NCBI GenBank assembly: GCA_000824825.2
Contig: LM655199.1
Coordinates: forward strand, 62,001-126,000
Direction: 5' to 3'
Source: Mesorhizobium sp. ORS 3324
GTDB lineage: Bacteria; Pseudomonadota; Alphaproteobacteria; Rhizobiales; Rhizobiaceae
Length of the DNA stretch: 64,000 nucleotides
In this document: positions 35,339 through 43,995 of the stretch, piece by piece
Layout: every line of letters starts with the position of its first letter
How positions within the stretch are numbered: position 1 is the first letter of the stretch
Position numbers and translations under genes: made by a program
Notes under the pieces: generated by a model
What the model saw: the letters and a program-made list of their open reading frames with translations, nothing else
Told to the model about the DNA's origin: nothing
Database searches by the model: none

Positions 35339-36424
35339 CTACTTCTGCTTGCTCGCCTTGGCGTAGGCTTCGCTGAAATAGGCGAGGAAGACGTCGAGCA
35401 TGCCGTTCTCGTGCGTCTCCTCCATGGTGCGCCACGTGCTGACGAGGGCATCCCAGGCCTGACTTTTCTTGGATGAGAACGAAGCCGGCGGCAGTTTCTT
35501 GGCGATCGCCTCGGGCGACAGGTCGTCAAGCAGCCTGGAGAGCGCGGCCTGCATGGCCGCGTAGGTTGCGAATTCATGCGTCTTGAGGTCCCGGAAGGCG
35601 TCCTCGACGCTGCGCGCGGCGTCGAGATAGCCGGCCCTGCGTTTGGCGAACATGATCTCCAATATGTCGTCGGTGCCGGGAACGAATTTCAGCGGATTGT
35701 TGTTCTCGGCGCCGATCATCGTGCGATGCGCGCTCTTGGCGAGCACCTTGGCCGCCGCGCGCGCCTTGAGCAGCAGCGACAATTGCTCGACCGTAGTTCT
35801 GAGCACCGAGCCGATCTCGGTAGCCACCTCATGCGGATCGCGCGACTGAAGCAGGTCCGGCGAAATGCCGGCGGACCTCGCGATGTCGCGCAACAGCGCG
35901 TCGGCGTCCGCGAGACGGCCAGCTGGAGCTGCCGGGGCCGGTGCTGACTGCAGCGCCGAGGACGTCGACACCGGCGCTCCCTGCACGGGGCGCTGCTCCC
36001 TCCGACCGAAGAACGGCTCATTGCCCAACTCCAGCGGCCTGCCCGTCGATGGGGGCAGCTCTCGTTGTGTCGATCCTGTCCTGGTCTGCGGATGTCCGGC
36101 GGCAATACGCTCTTCATCGATCGAAACCGAAATGACATAGCGGCCGATCAGCAGCCGGTCGCCATGTGCCAGCCGGTGCGGGCCGGCCATGCGCTGGCTG
36201 GAGCCGTTGATGAAGGTGCCGTTGCGCGAGATGTCGTAGAGCCAGAAGGCGCCCGCCTGGAAGCGGACCTCGCAGTGCCGGCCCGAGATGAACTTGTCCG
36301 GATCGGCGAGCGTCCAGTCGCAATTCTCGCGGCCGATCTCGAAGCTGCGGTCGCGCGCGGCATAGCTCGTCGCGTTGCCCGGGGGCAGCCTGTCGACATT
36401 GCTGATCTGGAGCGAGATGAACAT
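35339..36424 (-). CDS. tagH: FHA-domain protein of the T6SS phosphorylation pathway (TagH/Fha), second copy
   Basis: 361 residues. The N-terminal FHA domain (about 1-95) has the phosphothreonine-binding motifs GREN (31-34), SGRH (47-50) and NGTF (68-71). A Pro/Ala-rich linker follows. The C-terminal domain (about 170-340) is the TagH/Fha C-terminal region, with ENNPLKFVPGTDDILEIMF-like sequence. Fha binds phosphorylated partners after PpkA action and promotes T6SS assembly. It is the first gene of the second leftward operon and is divergent from vgrG. It is a paralogue of the 486-residue FHA protein at 53739, with a shorter linker. Confidence 0.9.
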   Translation of the reverse strand: MFISLQISNVDRLPPGNATSYAARDRSFEIGRENCDWTLADPDKFISGRHCEVRFQAGAFWLYDISRNGTFINGSSQRMAGPHRLAHGDRLLIGRYVISVSIDEERIAAGHPQTRTGSTQRELPPSTGRPLELGNEPFFGRREQRPVQGAPVSTSSALQSAPAPAAPAGRLADADALLRDIARSAGISPDLLQSRDPHEVATEIGSVLRTTVEQLSLLLKARAAAKVLAKSAHRTMIGAENNNPLKFVPGTDDILEIMFAKRRAGYLDAARSVEDAFRDLKTHEFATYAAMQAALSRLLDDLSPEAIAKKLPPASFSSKKSQAWDALVSTWRTMEETHENGMLDVFLAYFSEAYAKASKQK

Positions 36425-36733
36425 CCGGAAGCGTCGCCGAACTTGGTAAACGGATACCTATTTTCACGCAATTCCGGACGGAAGACCGTCACGCGCCTTT
36501 CCCGGAATTGCTCCGGCATTCTAGCAGCTTGCGGGAACGGTGGGAGAGGAGCGTTTCACACCCATGCGTGGGGTATGGTTAAGCTGTGGCTGTTATTTGG
36601 CCGCGGTCAAACATGTGCTAGGCTGAACCCGTCCGGTGCGGTGAATTCGAAAACTTGCCCAACGTGATGCAGTTAACAGAGCGGGGGTTTCAATCCATCA
36701 CACTGGCGGCCGCGTCCAGGAGGGGCACGACCC
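36425..36733. promoter_or_regulatory. Divergent promoter region between tagH and vgrG
   Basis: 309 bases without a gene. It must drive vgrG to the right and the second T6SS operon to the left. An exceptionally strong ribosome site AGGAGGGG (36718-36725) lies 8 bases before the vgrG ATG, fitting high expression of the spike protein. No sigma-54 (GG-N10-GC) element or palindrome could be assigned with confidence. Confidence 0.5.
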
Positions 36734-39061
36734 ATGCCGAACGAACGTGCCACGGTTGTGCAGACGCCCGTTGCCGGCGATGTGCTGACCTTCACCCATC
36801 TCGTCGGGCGTGACGAGATCAGCCGTTGCTTCGCCTATACCGTCGGCTTCGTCTCGAAGAGCCACGAAGTCGATCCGCTGAAGATGCTGGGCGGCGTCGT
36901 TTCCGTCGAAGGCGAATCCGATCCGAAGCGCTGGTTCAGCGGCCTGGTGTCGGAGTTCAAGCTGACCCGCATCGAGGACCGGCTGGCCTACTATGAGGCA
37001 GTCGTCAGGCCGTGGCTCTGGTTCCTCGGCAACACCACCGACTGCCGCATCTTCCAGAACATGACCGCGGTCGAGATCGTCGAGAAGATCTTCTCCAAAT
37101 ACGGCATCGCGAAATTCGAGAAGCGCCTGCAGGGCTCCTATCCCTCGCGCGAATACTGTGTGCAGTATGACGAGAGCGATCTGGATTTCGTGCAGCGGCT
37201 GCTGGAGCACGAAGGCATCTTCTATTTCTTCGAGCACGACGAGGGCAAGCATACGCTGGTGCTCTGCGATGCGATGAGCAAGCTGAAGCCGGCTCCGGGC
37301 TACGAGAAGGTGCTCTATAACTTCGAGGGGCAGGCCTCGCGGCGCGATGTCGAATACATCACCGAATGGATTCCGGGCAGCGCGGTGCGGCCGGGCGCCT
37401 ACGCCCATACCGACTATGACTTTCAGAAGCCGGGCGCCGACCTGATGGCGAAGTCCGCGCAGCCGTTCAGCCACAAGGAGGCTTCCGGCGAAAACTACCG
37501 CCAGCCCGGTGCGCATCTCGATGTCGGGCGGGGCGACACGATTGCGGGGATACGGCGCGAGGAACTTCAGGCGGTGCACCAGCGCTGCACGGCGGTGGGC
37601 ACCGTGCGCGGGCTCTTTTCCGGCTGCAAGTTCAAGCTGGAAAGCTTTCCACGTGACGACCAGAACCAGGACTATCTGGTGCTCAGCGCCGAATACAGGC
37701 TGTTCGATCCGGGCTACCGAACCCAGAACGAGGCCTACACCGAGAACTTCAGGGTCGTGCTCGGCGTCGCGCCCACCAAATTGCCTTATCGCCCGCCGCG
37801 CATCACGCCGCGGCCGATCATGCGCGGGCCGCAGACGGCGACGGTGGTCGGTCCCTCGGGCGAGGAAATCTTCACCGACAAATATGCGCGCGTGAAGGTC
37901 CAGTTCCATTGGGACCGCCTCGGCAAGAAGGACCAGAACTCCTCCTGCTTCGTGCGCGTGTCGCAGACCTGGGCCGGCAGCGGCTGGGGCTTTATCCAGA
38001 TCCCGCGCATCGGCCAGGAGGTGATCGTCGATTTCATCGAAGGCGACCCGGACCTGCCGATCATTACCGGCCGCGTCTACAACGCCGCCGAGATGCCGCC
38101 TTACGGTCTGCCCGCCAATGCCACGCAGTCGGGCTGGAAGTCGAACTCCTCGAAAGGCGGCGGCGGTTACAACGAGCTGATGTTCGAGGACAAGGCCGGC
38201 TCCGAGCTGGTCAATTTCCAGGCGCAGAAGGACCACCACCTGCTGATCAAGCACGATCGCAACAAGACGGTACAGCACGACCAGTCCGACCGCATCGACC
38301 ACGACGCCAAGCATTCCGTCGGCCACAACCTCGACGAGGACGTCGGCAACAACAAGACGGTCAAGATCGGCGTCGACCAGACCACCAACATCGGCAGCAA
38401 CGACGCCGAGACGGTCGGCGCGAACCGCTCTTTGACGGTCCAGGCGAATGAGACGATCCACGTCGTTGCGAACTCGACGGAAAATATTGACGCGAACCAT
38501 TCGCAGACGGTTGGCCTGGTGCAGACGATCACGGTGGGGGCTGCGCGTGTAGACTCAGTAGGTGCCGCCGAGACCAGGACGGTGGGCGGCCTGCAGGCAA
38601 ACACGATCGGCGCTACGCGGTCAGTCTCTGTTGGGCTGAGCCAGACCCACGAGATTGGCACGGCAGACAATTGGACTGTTGGAGCCAGCCAAAACGTAAA
38701 GGTCAGCGCCGACCAGAATTTTGACGTTGGCGGAGCCCACGCCTCGCAGATCGGCAAATCCAGGACGGCAAAAATTGCTGCCGATGATGCGACCGATGTC
38801 GGCGGCGGACACAATCTGAAGGTGGGCAAGTCCAGCGCCGTGGATGTCGCCGAGGACGGCAGTTTCAAGATCGGCAAGAATTTTGCCATCGACGCCGGCG
38901 ACTCGATTTCATTGACCTGCGGCAGCGCCTCGATCACGATGAAAAAGGACGGAACCATCTTGATCAAGGGAAACGACATCACGGTCAGCGGATCGGGCAA
39001 GATCAATATCAAGGCGTCGAGCGACGTCACCATCAAGGGATCGCAGATCCACGAGAACTAA
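36734..39061 (+). CDS. vgrG: VgrG, T6SS spike protein (TssI)
   Basis: 775 residues. Residues about 1-480 are the gp27/gp5-like VgrG core. The OB-fold gp5 part carries ARVKVQFHWDRLGKKDQNS and SGWGFIQIPRIGQEVIVDF, and GDPDLPIITGRVYNA follows. From about 520 the chain is a beta-helical spike built of short repeats of the form T-V-G-x-N or T-I-G-x (for example ETVGANRSLTV and TENIDANHSQTVG), ending INIKASSDVTIKGS. No extra enzymatic domain is fused. VgrG trimers sit on the Hcp tube and receive a PAAR-like tip and effectors. The codon bias changes visibly at about base 38430, inside the spike repeats. Confidence 0.95.
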   Translation: MPNERATVVQTPVAGDVLTFTHLVGRDEISRCFAYTVGFVSKSHEVDPLKMLGGVVSVEGESDPKRWFSGLVSEFKLTRIEDRLAYYEAVVRPWLWFLGNTTDCRIFQNMTAVEIVEKIFSKYGIAKFEKRLQGSYPSREYCVQYDESDLDFVQRLLEHEGIFYFFEHDEGKHTLVLCDAMSKLKPAPGYEKVLYNFEGQASRRDVEYITEWIPGSAVRPGAYAHTDYDFQKPGADLMAKSAQPFSHKEASGENYRQPGAHLDVGRGDTIAGIRREELQAVHQRCTAVGTVRGLFSGCKFKLESFPRDDQNQDYLVLSAEYRLFDPGYRTQNEAYTENFRVVLGVAPTKLPYRPPRITPRPIMRGPQTATVVGPSGEEIFTDKYARVKVQFHWDRLGKKDQNSSCFVRVSQTWAGSGWGFIQIPRIGQEVIVDFIEGDPDLPIITGRVYNAAEMPPYGLPANATQSGWKSNSSKGGGGYNELMFEDKAGSELVNFQAQKDHHLLIKHDRNKTVQHDQSDRIDHDAKHSVGHNLDEDVGNNKTVKIGVDQTTNIGSNDAETVGANRSLTVQANETIHVVANSTENIDANHSQTVGLVQTITVGAARVDSVGAAETRTVGGLQANTIGATRSVSVGLSQTHEIGTADNWTVGASQNVKVSADQNFDVGGAHASQIGKSRTAKIAADDATDVGGGHNLKVGKSSAVDVAEDGSFKIGKNFAIDAGDSISLTCGSASITMKKDGTILIKGNDITVSGSGKINIKASSDVTIKGSQIHEN

Positions 39062-39171
39062 CGGTGGTCATGTTCACGCGCCGGGTAGCGCCGCAAGCCT
39101 GAAGAGCTTCTTCGCTGTTCGCCTGCCTCACTTCAGCTTTGCGCGCCGCAACAGGTCGGCTGGTTGTCCAA

Positions 39172-40212
39172 ATGACGGTCCTGGAAAACATTGTTGGGAA
39201 ACATGCCGAGCGATCGGCTGCGCTGTGGGCGCAGAGGCACAGCTTGGCGCTCGACGATCCTCCGGATCTGGATGCCGTGAGCGCCATAGACGGCAGGTTG
39301 GAAATTAATCTCGACGGCTTGAGGATCGCTGGCCGGGCTGCTTGGCCAAGCGTCCTCGTTCTCCATGAGCAAGCGCCCGGGAAGGGCGAGCTCTTCGTAG
39401 TGGCTTGGACGGCGCTCGAAATCGAAAGCGCCGACCACGTCGCGCAGGCCGTTGAGATCGGTCGCGCTGCGGTCGATGGTCCGGGCGGGTTGGTTGGCGC
39501 CCTGGCTTGGCACGAGACTCGCAAGATTGCACCATGGGTGCGTGCTTGGATTGATGCGCCCGATCCTTTCAAGCGGTTTCTTGGCGTGTCGGCTTGCACA
39601 GAGCACAGTGTCGATCCAAAGCAGGCACTTTTGCCGAGGCTTCGCGACCCCGACACATCAGTGCGCGCCGCGAGCCTTCGGCTGGCCGCAAAGCTCCGTC
39701 GCGCCGATCTGACGGCGGAAGTCAGGAATGCAATTGCGGATGGAGAGCCGCAAGTGCGTTTCTGGGCGGCCTGGGCCTTGTGCGAACACGGCCAGGGTGA
39801 CCTAGGCATTTCCGAGCTCAGAAAAGCGGTCGAACGGGGCGGCCCCAATGCGCTGGTCGCCCTCCGGGCTGTCGTGAAAGCAGCGCCCGTCAGGGAGGTG
39901 CGAAGCTGGATCGGCACATTGCTCCGTCTACCGCGAAGCGCCCATTTTGGCGTAAGAGCCGCAGGCATGCTTGGGGATCGCACCGTCCTGCAATGGCTGA
40001 TCGAGCAGATGAAGAATCCCGCCGTTGCCGAGGCCGCGGGTGCGTCGCTTCTGGAGCTGTTTCCGGAGGCTCGGCTGGAAGGCACTCTCTTTACAAACGA
40101 TCCAGGCGTGGCGGGCACTCGCTTCGAGGAATATTTCGCTGACAGGATCGCCAGGGTGCCGCTTGCGGATAGGGTCCTGGAATGGGGGCAGCGGCACGGC
40201 TACGTCAAATGA
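39172..40212 (+). CDS. TIGR02270 family HEAT-like repeat protein, copy 1
   Basis: 346 residues from the ATG at 39172, which aligns with the start of its paralogue; a TTG 33 bases upstream is in frame. The family (TIGR02270) is found almost only in T6SS effector loci and its role is not established. The N-terminus MTVLENIVGKHAERSAALWA matches the paralogue at 40241-41473. HEAT-like helical repeats follow (VRAASLRLAAKLRRADLTAE and QVRFWAAWALCEHG). It lies 110 bases after vgrG on the same strand and is probably cotranscribed. It faces the second copy tail to tail, 28 bases apart. A chaperone or adaptor role for VgrG-linked cargo is plausible. Confidence 0.85.
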   Translation: MTVLENIVGKHAERSAALWAQRHSLALDDPPDLDAVSAIDGRLEINLDGLRIAGRAAWPSVLVLHEQAPGKGELFVVAWTALEIESADHVAQAVEIGRAAVDGPGGLVGALAWHETRKIAPWVRAWIDAPDPFKRFLGVSACTEHSVDPKQALLPRLRDPDTSVRAASLRLAAKLRRADLTAEVRNAIADGEPQVRFWAAWALCEHGQGDLGISELRKAVERGGPNALVALRAVVKAAPVREVRSWIGTLLRLPRSAHFGVRAAGMLGDRTVLQWLIEQMKNPAVAEAAGASLLELFPEARLEGTLFTNDPGVAGTRFEEYFADRIARVPLADRVLEWGQRHGYVK

Positions 40213-40240
40213 TTGAGTATCGCCCGCCGCGGATGTAGCC

Positions 40241-41473
40241 TTAATCCGCCAACGCGAAGCGCCCAAACCGGCGTGCGGAGCTGTTGGCCAGCGGGGCGTC
40301 GGGGGCGGTTAGCGCCAAGTCCAGAGCGGCACCTCGCCTCTGGCGCAGCGTCCCCTCCACATACATCTGCGACAGAGCCTCCTCTGACAGAGGCTTGCCT
40401 TGCAGATATCTCTTGCCCTGATGGAACTTCACTTGGTTCTGCCGCCACCATTCCCGGACCTTGCGGACGTCGGGCCAGACAAGGTTCTCGTCGCTGGCGG
40501 AATAGCCGACCGGCTCGTCCACATTGTCCATGTCCGCAGGTGCTCCGACGTCCATCCCTTGGTCTTCCAACGAAATGCCGGTTATAGTTGCAAAGCTCTC
40601 GCCGGCAAGTCGCGACAGTCCCGGGTCGCGCATGCGTGTAGTCAGCCACGGCACGAAGACGGGGTCTCCGACTATGCCTGCCCCTGCGGCAATCAGCCTT
40701 TCCTTTGAGCGATCGCCACGCCAACCCAGCAGCCGATCTACGACCCTTTGATGATCGGTGGCGCGCAACAGAAGCTGAAAACCCTTCCAACCAATCCCAT
40801 CCACGCCGGCATACGTCCACAGGACCTCCAATGCGTGATGCCTATCGCCTAGTAGCACGCATGACCATGCTGCCCAGAACCGACATGTCCCGTGCGGGTC
40901 GTCCAGGGCCGCCCTGACGTCGCAGAGCAGGTCGACGCGCCCGATCTCCCCGGCGAGGCGCAAGGCCCTGGCGCGAACCGCTGGAACATCGTTGAGCAAC
41001 TGTGAAAGACGGGCCGCCGGATCGATGCGCCTGACTGAACATGCGGCCAAACCAAGCAGGCGCCTGGCGGGGAGCGGATCCTCCAAGAGCGAGCAGATCC
41101 ACTCCTGGAGACGATAAGCTTCGACCCAGCCCAGGGCCGATATCGTGGCGCGCAACAGCTCTGGCGATGCCTCGGCGAGATTCAGGACGTAACCGATCCT
41201 GTTCTCCGACAGGCTCTCGAAAGCCAGAACAGCGGCCACGAAAGTCTCGCCGGGCTCCTGAAATCGGTCGAAAGCCGTCTCGGCGGCCTGCCAGCCCCAC
41301 TCGCCCGCCACACGCAGGCCATCGATATGCGCCTCGAGGCGATCGTCCAGCCGGCGCAAATTCTTGAGATGCTGGTCGGGGGCGTCGGTCGCCCTGTTGC
41401 GCTGCAGCCAAAGAAACGCCGCGTCTTCGGCATGTTGCTCGACAATATGCTCAATAACGCGGCGCGGCATCAC
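40241..41473 (-). CDS. TIGR02270 family HEAT-like repeat protein, copy 2
   Basis: 410 residues. It shares with copy 1 the N-terminal pattern IVEQHAEDAAFLWLQR, the middle ARALRLAGEIGRVDLLCDV and CRFWAAWSCVLLG, but has a C-terminal extension of about 70 residues (REWWRQNQVKFHQGKRYLQG onward). It is the last gene of the long leftward effector cassette, 5 bases after DUF6484. The family accompanies DUF4150, DUF6484 and DUF2169 genes in T6SS loci of many proteobacteria. Its HEAT-like helical fold suggests protein-protein contacts. Having two divergent copies on opposite strands within one locus is unusual. Confidence 0.85.
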   Translation of the reverse strand: MMPRRVIEHIVEQHAEDAAFLWLQRNRATDAPDQHLKNLRRLDDRLEAHIDGLRVAGEWGWQAAETAFDRFQEPGETFVAAVLAFESLSENRIGYVLNLAEASPELLRATISALGWVEAYRLQEWICSLLEDPLPARRLLGLAACSVRRIDPAARLSQLLNDVPAVRARALRLAGEIGRVDLLCDVRAALDDPHGTCRFWAAWSCVLLGDRHHALEVLWTYAGVDGIGWKGFQLLLRATDHQRVVDRLLGWRGDRSKERLIAAGAGIVGDPVFVPWLTTRMRDPGLSRLAGESFATITGISLEDQGMDVGAPADMDNVDEPVGYSASDENLVWPDVRKVREWWRQNQVKFHQGKRYLQGKPLSEEALSQMYVEGTLRQRRGAALDLALTAPDAPLANSSARRFGRFALAD

Positions 41474-41478
41474 GGCCT

Positions 41479-41931
41479 CTAGTTAAGCTGGATCGAGCCC
41501 CCTTTGATCTTGTTGGGACCGGACGAGCGACTGAGAATATAGGTACCTCGTAAGATGATTTTGCCGGTGCGGGTCAGTGTGATGCTGGCCTTGCCGCAGC
41601 GAAGTACGATCTCGCGCTCGGCGGAAAGTTCCAGTCGCTCGCCATCAAGGGTCGCGGCGACGTTCTCCGCGCGCACCGGCTTTGGATGAAGAAGACGCCC
41701 AAGGATGATCACCCGGTCCGGATCGCCGCCCTCGAACATCACCACAACGTCGGCACCGAAATCCGAAGCCTCGAGCATGGTTGCCGCCCGGGCGGTTACC
41801 AGTCTGTTTTCGATTCCGTCGGGAACAGACACGATGGCATCGCCAGACCGGTCGCGTCCGACGAAGGTGCCGATGACGAGGCCGTTGCTGAGGCTGCTTC
41901 CTGCGCGCGAGAAGTCGGGCCGGTCATTCAT
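41479..41931 (-). CDS. DUF6484 family T6SS-associated protein
   Basis: 150 residues from the ATG at 41931; a longer frame adds 24 unrelated residues. An N-terminal small beta barrel (GLVIGTFVGRDRSGDAIVSV) resembles the OB-like DUF6484 domain. The C-terminal half reads SAEREIVLRCGKASITLTRT and GKIILRGTYILSRSSGPNKI, which is the same short beta-helix pattern that caps VgrG and DUF2345 spikes. It may therefore be a small spike-like or cargo-docking piece. It lies between the candidate immunity genes and TIGR02270 copy 2 in the same transcript. Function is not established; the family call is from memory. Confidence 0.7.
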   Translation of the reverse strand: MNDRPDFSRAGSSLSNGLVIGTFVGRDRSGDAIVSVPDGIENRLVTARAATMLEASDFGADVVVMFEGGDPDRVIILGRLLHPKPVRAENVAATLDGERLELSAEREIVLRCGKASITLTRTGKIILRGTYILSRSSGPNKIKGGSIQLN

Positions 41932-41999
41932 CGTGCTCACCCCTTTCTTACCTGTCCAAAGCGTAGTCGCCCATGGAAAACGAGGCAATTCGGCAAGGT

Positions 42000-42974
42000 T
42001 CACGCGGACAACGTGGCACCCAGCGCCATTTGTACACAGAGAACGTAGTTTTCCATTGTGCTGTATTTCACTTGTAGTGAATATTCCACGAAATGCCAGG
42101 TTGCGTAACCCTCGAACTCTTCGTCCAGCAGATGGTCTGGAGGCCGGCCGATCTTGTGGGTCACCTGTTCAGGCGAGTCGTCAAACAAAAGGCCCTTGGG
42201 AAGCTGCCCGGGCCAGCGTGCGCCTTCGGCTTCGTGCTCGCGATAAAACAGAACGTTTGCGAGCACCTGGTCGCGGCCTCCATCGAGATAGCGAAATCGC
42301 AGCTCAATTCCGAGATGCCTCGTAAGCGCGGCGATTGATCCGGTTTCGTCCTCTTCCAGATTCTGCTCCAGGCGTAACGGTGCAAAGGTCAACCGAAGCT
42401 CCGGATCGGCCAAAGGCTTGCCCATGACGTGCGCGATCTGGGCGATGCTCGGCACTACGGCTGCATCATCGGCATCGGCGGGCATGGCGGGTGGGCGCAG
42501 CAGACACAGAACAAAGCCGATCCGCGCGCCGTCGTCGACGTAGCTGACGGTCAACCGGCACTCCGGCATCTCCCATGTGTCGCGCAGATAGGAGCGCCTG
42601 GTCGGTTCGTAGGCCGCGAGTTTCGCCCGCACGCCGGTCCTCCCATCGTCGAGCCCAATGCTGAAGGGCAGCCGCCCTCGATACGGCTTCACTTCGGGAT
42701 GGTTGCGGTAAAAATACACCTGCGAGAGAACCATGGGTTCCGTGTTGGGATCGAAATCATCCTCTCCAAGTAGATGCGCGCGTGCCTCGAACCCGAGTTC
42801 TATGCCAAGCTGCCGATTGATCAACCAGTCTTCCGCCGAAAGAACCCGGTCGTCGTCATTTTCGTCGACATCCACCGAGGGTTGACGAATGATCTTCAGG
42901 CTCGCGAGAAGCGCCTGCACGTCGGGGTCGGTCGATGGCCGGCCAAGAAGGGAGACTGACCTGCTGAAGTCCAT
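42000..42974 (-). CDS. Two-domain protein related to the adjacent 155-residue protein; candidate immunity protein
   Basis: 324 residues, acidic, no signal peptide or membrane helix. It looks like an internal duplication. The first half has LLGRPSTDPDVQALL, VYFYRNHPEVKPYRGRLPF and a final beta strand LTVSYVDDGARIGFV. The second half repeats the plan with VMGKPLADPELRLTF, VLFYREHEAEGARWPGQLP and LQVKYSTMENYVLCV. The 155-residue neighbour has a single copy. The family was not recognised. Location directly downstream of a candidate effector and the acidic, cytosolic character fit an immunity protein. An effector chaperone is the alternative. Confidence 0.6.
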   Translation of the reverse strand: MDFSRSVSLLGRPSTDPDVQALLASLKIIRQPSVDVDENDDDRVLSAEDWLINRQLGIELGFEARAHLLGEDDFDPNTEPMVLSQVYFYRNHPEVKPYRGRLPFSIGLDDGRTGVRAKLAAYEPTRRSYLRDTWEMPECRLTVSYVDDGARIGFVLCLLRPPAMPADADDAAVVPSIAQIAHVMGKPLADPELRLTFAPLRLEQNLEEDETGSIAALTRHLGIELRFRYLDGGRDQVLANVLFYREHEAEGARWPGQLPKGLLFDDSPEQVTHKIGRPPDHLLDEEFEGYATWHFVEYSLQVKYSTMENYVLCVQMALGATLSA

Positions 42975-42994
42975 GAATGTGATCGCAATCGCGG

Positions 42995-43462
42995 TTAGTC
43001 GGGCTCTGGCAGACTTAGCATCAAGGCCTCGAGCGAGGCTCTATCGCCGGTATATTGGGCGGTAAGCGTAAGATTGTCCGCAACGACCCAGCGATCCCAG
43101 CCGATGTCGCCTTCCGATTCACTCGGTTTTCCAAACCGAGCGCGCAGATCGGCCTGGGACGATTCCCTTTTGATGTCGTAGGGCAGAGGCCCCGTGTACG
43201 CGGCCGTCTTGTCCTTCTCCAGTCGCAGAACCACGCCGGTAAGGACGCAATTGCCCGACCCCACCGGGGGCAGGTCTTCAAAGAGCTCCGCGTCCTGGAA
43301 GTTCACGGTCATGCCCGGAATGTCGATGAGAAGATCCAGTTCATCGCGAGGCATGACGAGCCTTTTGGTAACCCCGGCCGATCGCAGCAAGGCTTTCACC
43401 GCCGGGTCTTCGGCCGTGTGGCCGAAAAGCCCGATCCAATCCTGATAGTTCGTCTGGGCCAT
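42995..43462 (-). CDS. Single-domain relative of the next gene; candidate immunity protein
   Basis: 155 residues, acidic (about 25 Asp/Glu), cytosolic. The layout is LFGHTAEDPAVKALLRSAGV, a beta region, TAAYTGPLPYDIKRESSQAD, RFGKPSES, WDRW and a closing beta strand LTLTAQYTG. The same order appears twice in the 324-residue protein encoded 20 bases downstream. It starts 23 bases after the candidate effector gene. In T6SS loci the gene right after an effector often encodes its immunity protein, so this is the first candidate. No known immunity family was identified. Confidence 0.6.
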   Translation of the reverse strand: MAQTNYQDWIGLFGHTAEDPAVKALLRSAGVTKRLVMPRDELDLLIDIPGMTVNFQDAELFEDLPPVGSGNCVLTGVVLRLEKDKTAAYTGPLPYDIKRESSQADLRARFGKPSESEGDIGWDRWVVADNLTLTAQYTGDRASLEALMLSLPEPD

Positions 43463-43485
43463 TGGAAGTCCACCCTGTTATGTGA

Positions 43486-43995
43486 CTATTTGCACTCGTT
43501 CACGGCGTCTCTGATCATCTGATCGAAGTCGAATTTCTTGAGTTCCTTCACCGCGGCCGCATAGGCCGGACCGCAATCCGTGGTGTTCAGGTGATCCTGC
43601 AACGCCTTTGTATCCCGGTTGACGGCGGCGGTCATGCTTTCCTTCGATTTCGCGTCCTGTCTGATCTGCGTCTTGGTGTTCTTGCTGCCGCAGGTCTTGC
43701 TGAAATTGCGATGCGATTTGCGAGGGATCACGATCGCCATGCCTCGGGATTCGATCTTTCCCTTTGCGCATTCGTAGACATCTGCCGACATAGTGTTGAA
43801 CATGACCTTGGCGCGCTTGAACAGCGTTGCCTTCGCCGGAACGTGGTCACGTTCCCAGACCCTGGACCCATCGGCTCGGCTCGCCTTGCCGCTGTTGCAA
43901 AGACTTCCATAGCTTCCAACCTCGCCGCATTTGTGCATCGGCTTGGTGTCCGGACCCTGCTTGTTTCCGGTCGAGGTGGCGGAGTTAGCTCCCAT
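43486..43995 (-). CDS. Candidate T6SS effector, possible HNH-like nuclease
   Basis: 169 residues. The start overlaps the DUF4150 PAAR-like gene by 11 bases, so the two are coupled. The segment WERDHVPAKATLFKRAK (47-63) resembles the first strand of an HNH/beta-beta-alpha-metal nuclease (D-H-x-x-P, Asp50-His51). A second motif IVIPRKSHRNFSKTCGS (88-104) supplies His95 and Arg96. There are six cysteines (23, 33, 76, 102, 141, 168), unusual for a cytosolic protein. The N-terminus (PMHKCGEVGSYGSLCN) may be a docking or metal-binding part. No established toxin family could be assigned. The nuclease call is inference from two motifs and context. Confidence 0.55.
   Translation of the reverse strand: MGANSATSTGNKQGPDTKPMHKCGEVGSYGSLCNSGKASRADGSRVWERDHVPAKATLFKRAKVMFNTMSADVYECAKGKIESRGMAIVIPRKSHRNFSKTCGSKNTKTQIRQDAKSKESMTAAVNRDTKALQDHLNTTDCGPAYAAAVKELKKFDFDQMIRDAVNECK

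Noticed and set aside
36698-38500. 600-codon open frame antisense to vgrG
   Set aside because: It is a mirror of the strongly GC-biased vgrG codons, with Asp/Val/Leu/Arg-rich low-complexity sequence, no ribosome site and no recognisable domain. vgrG itself is unambiguous.
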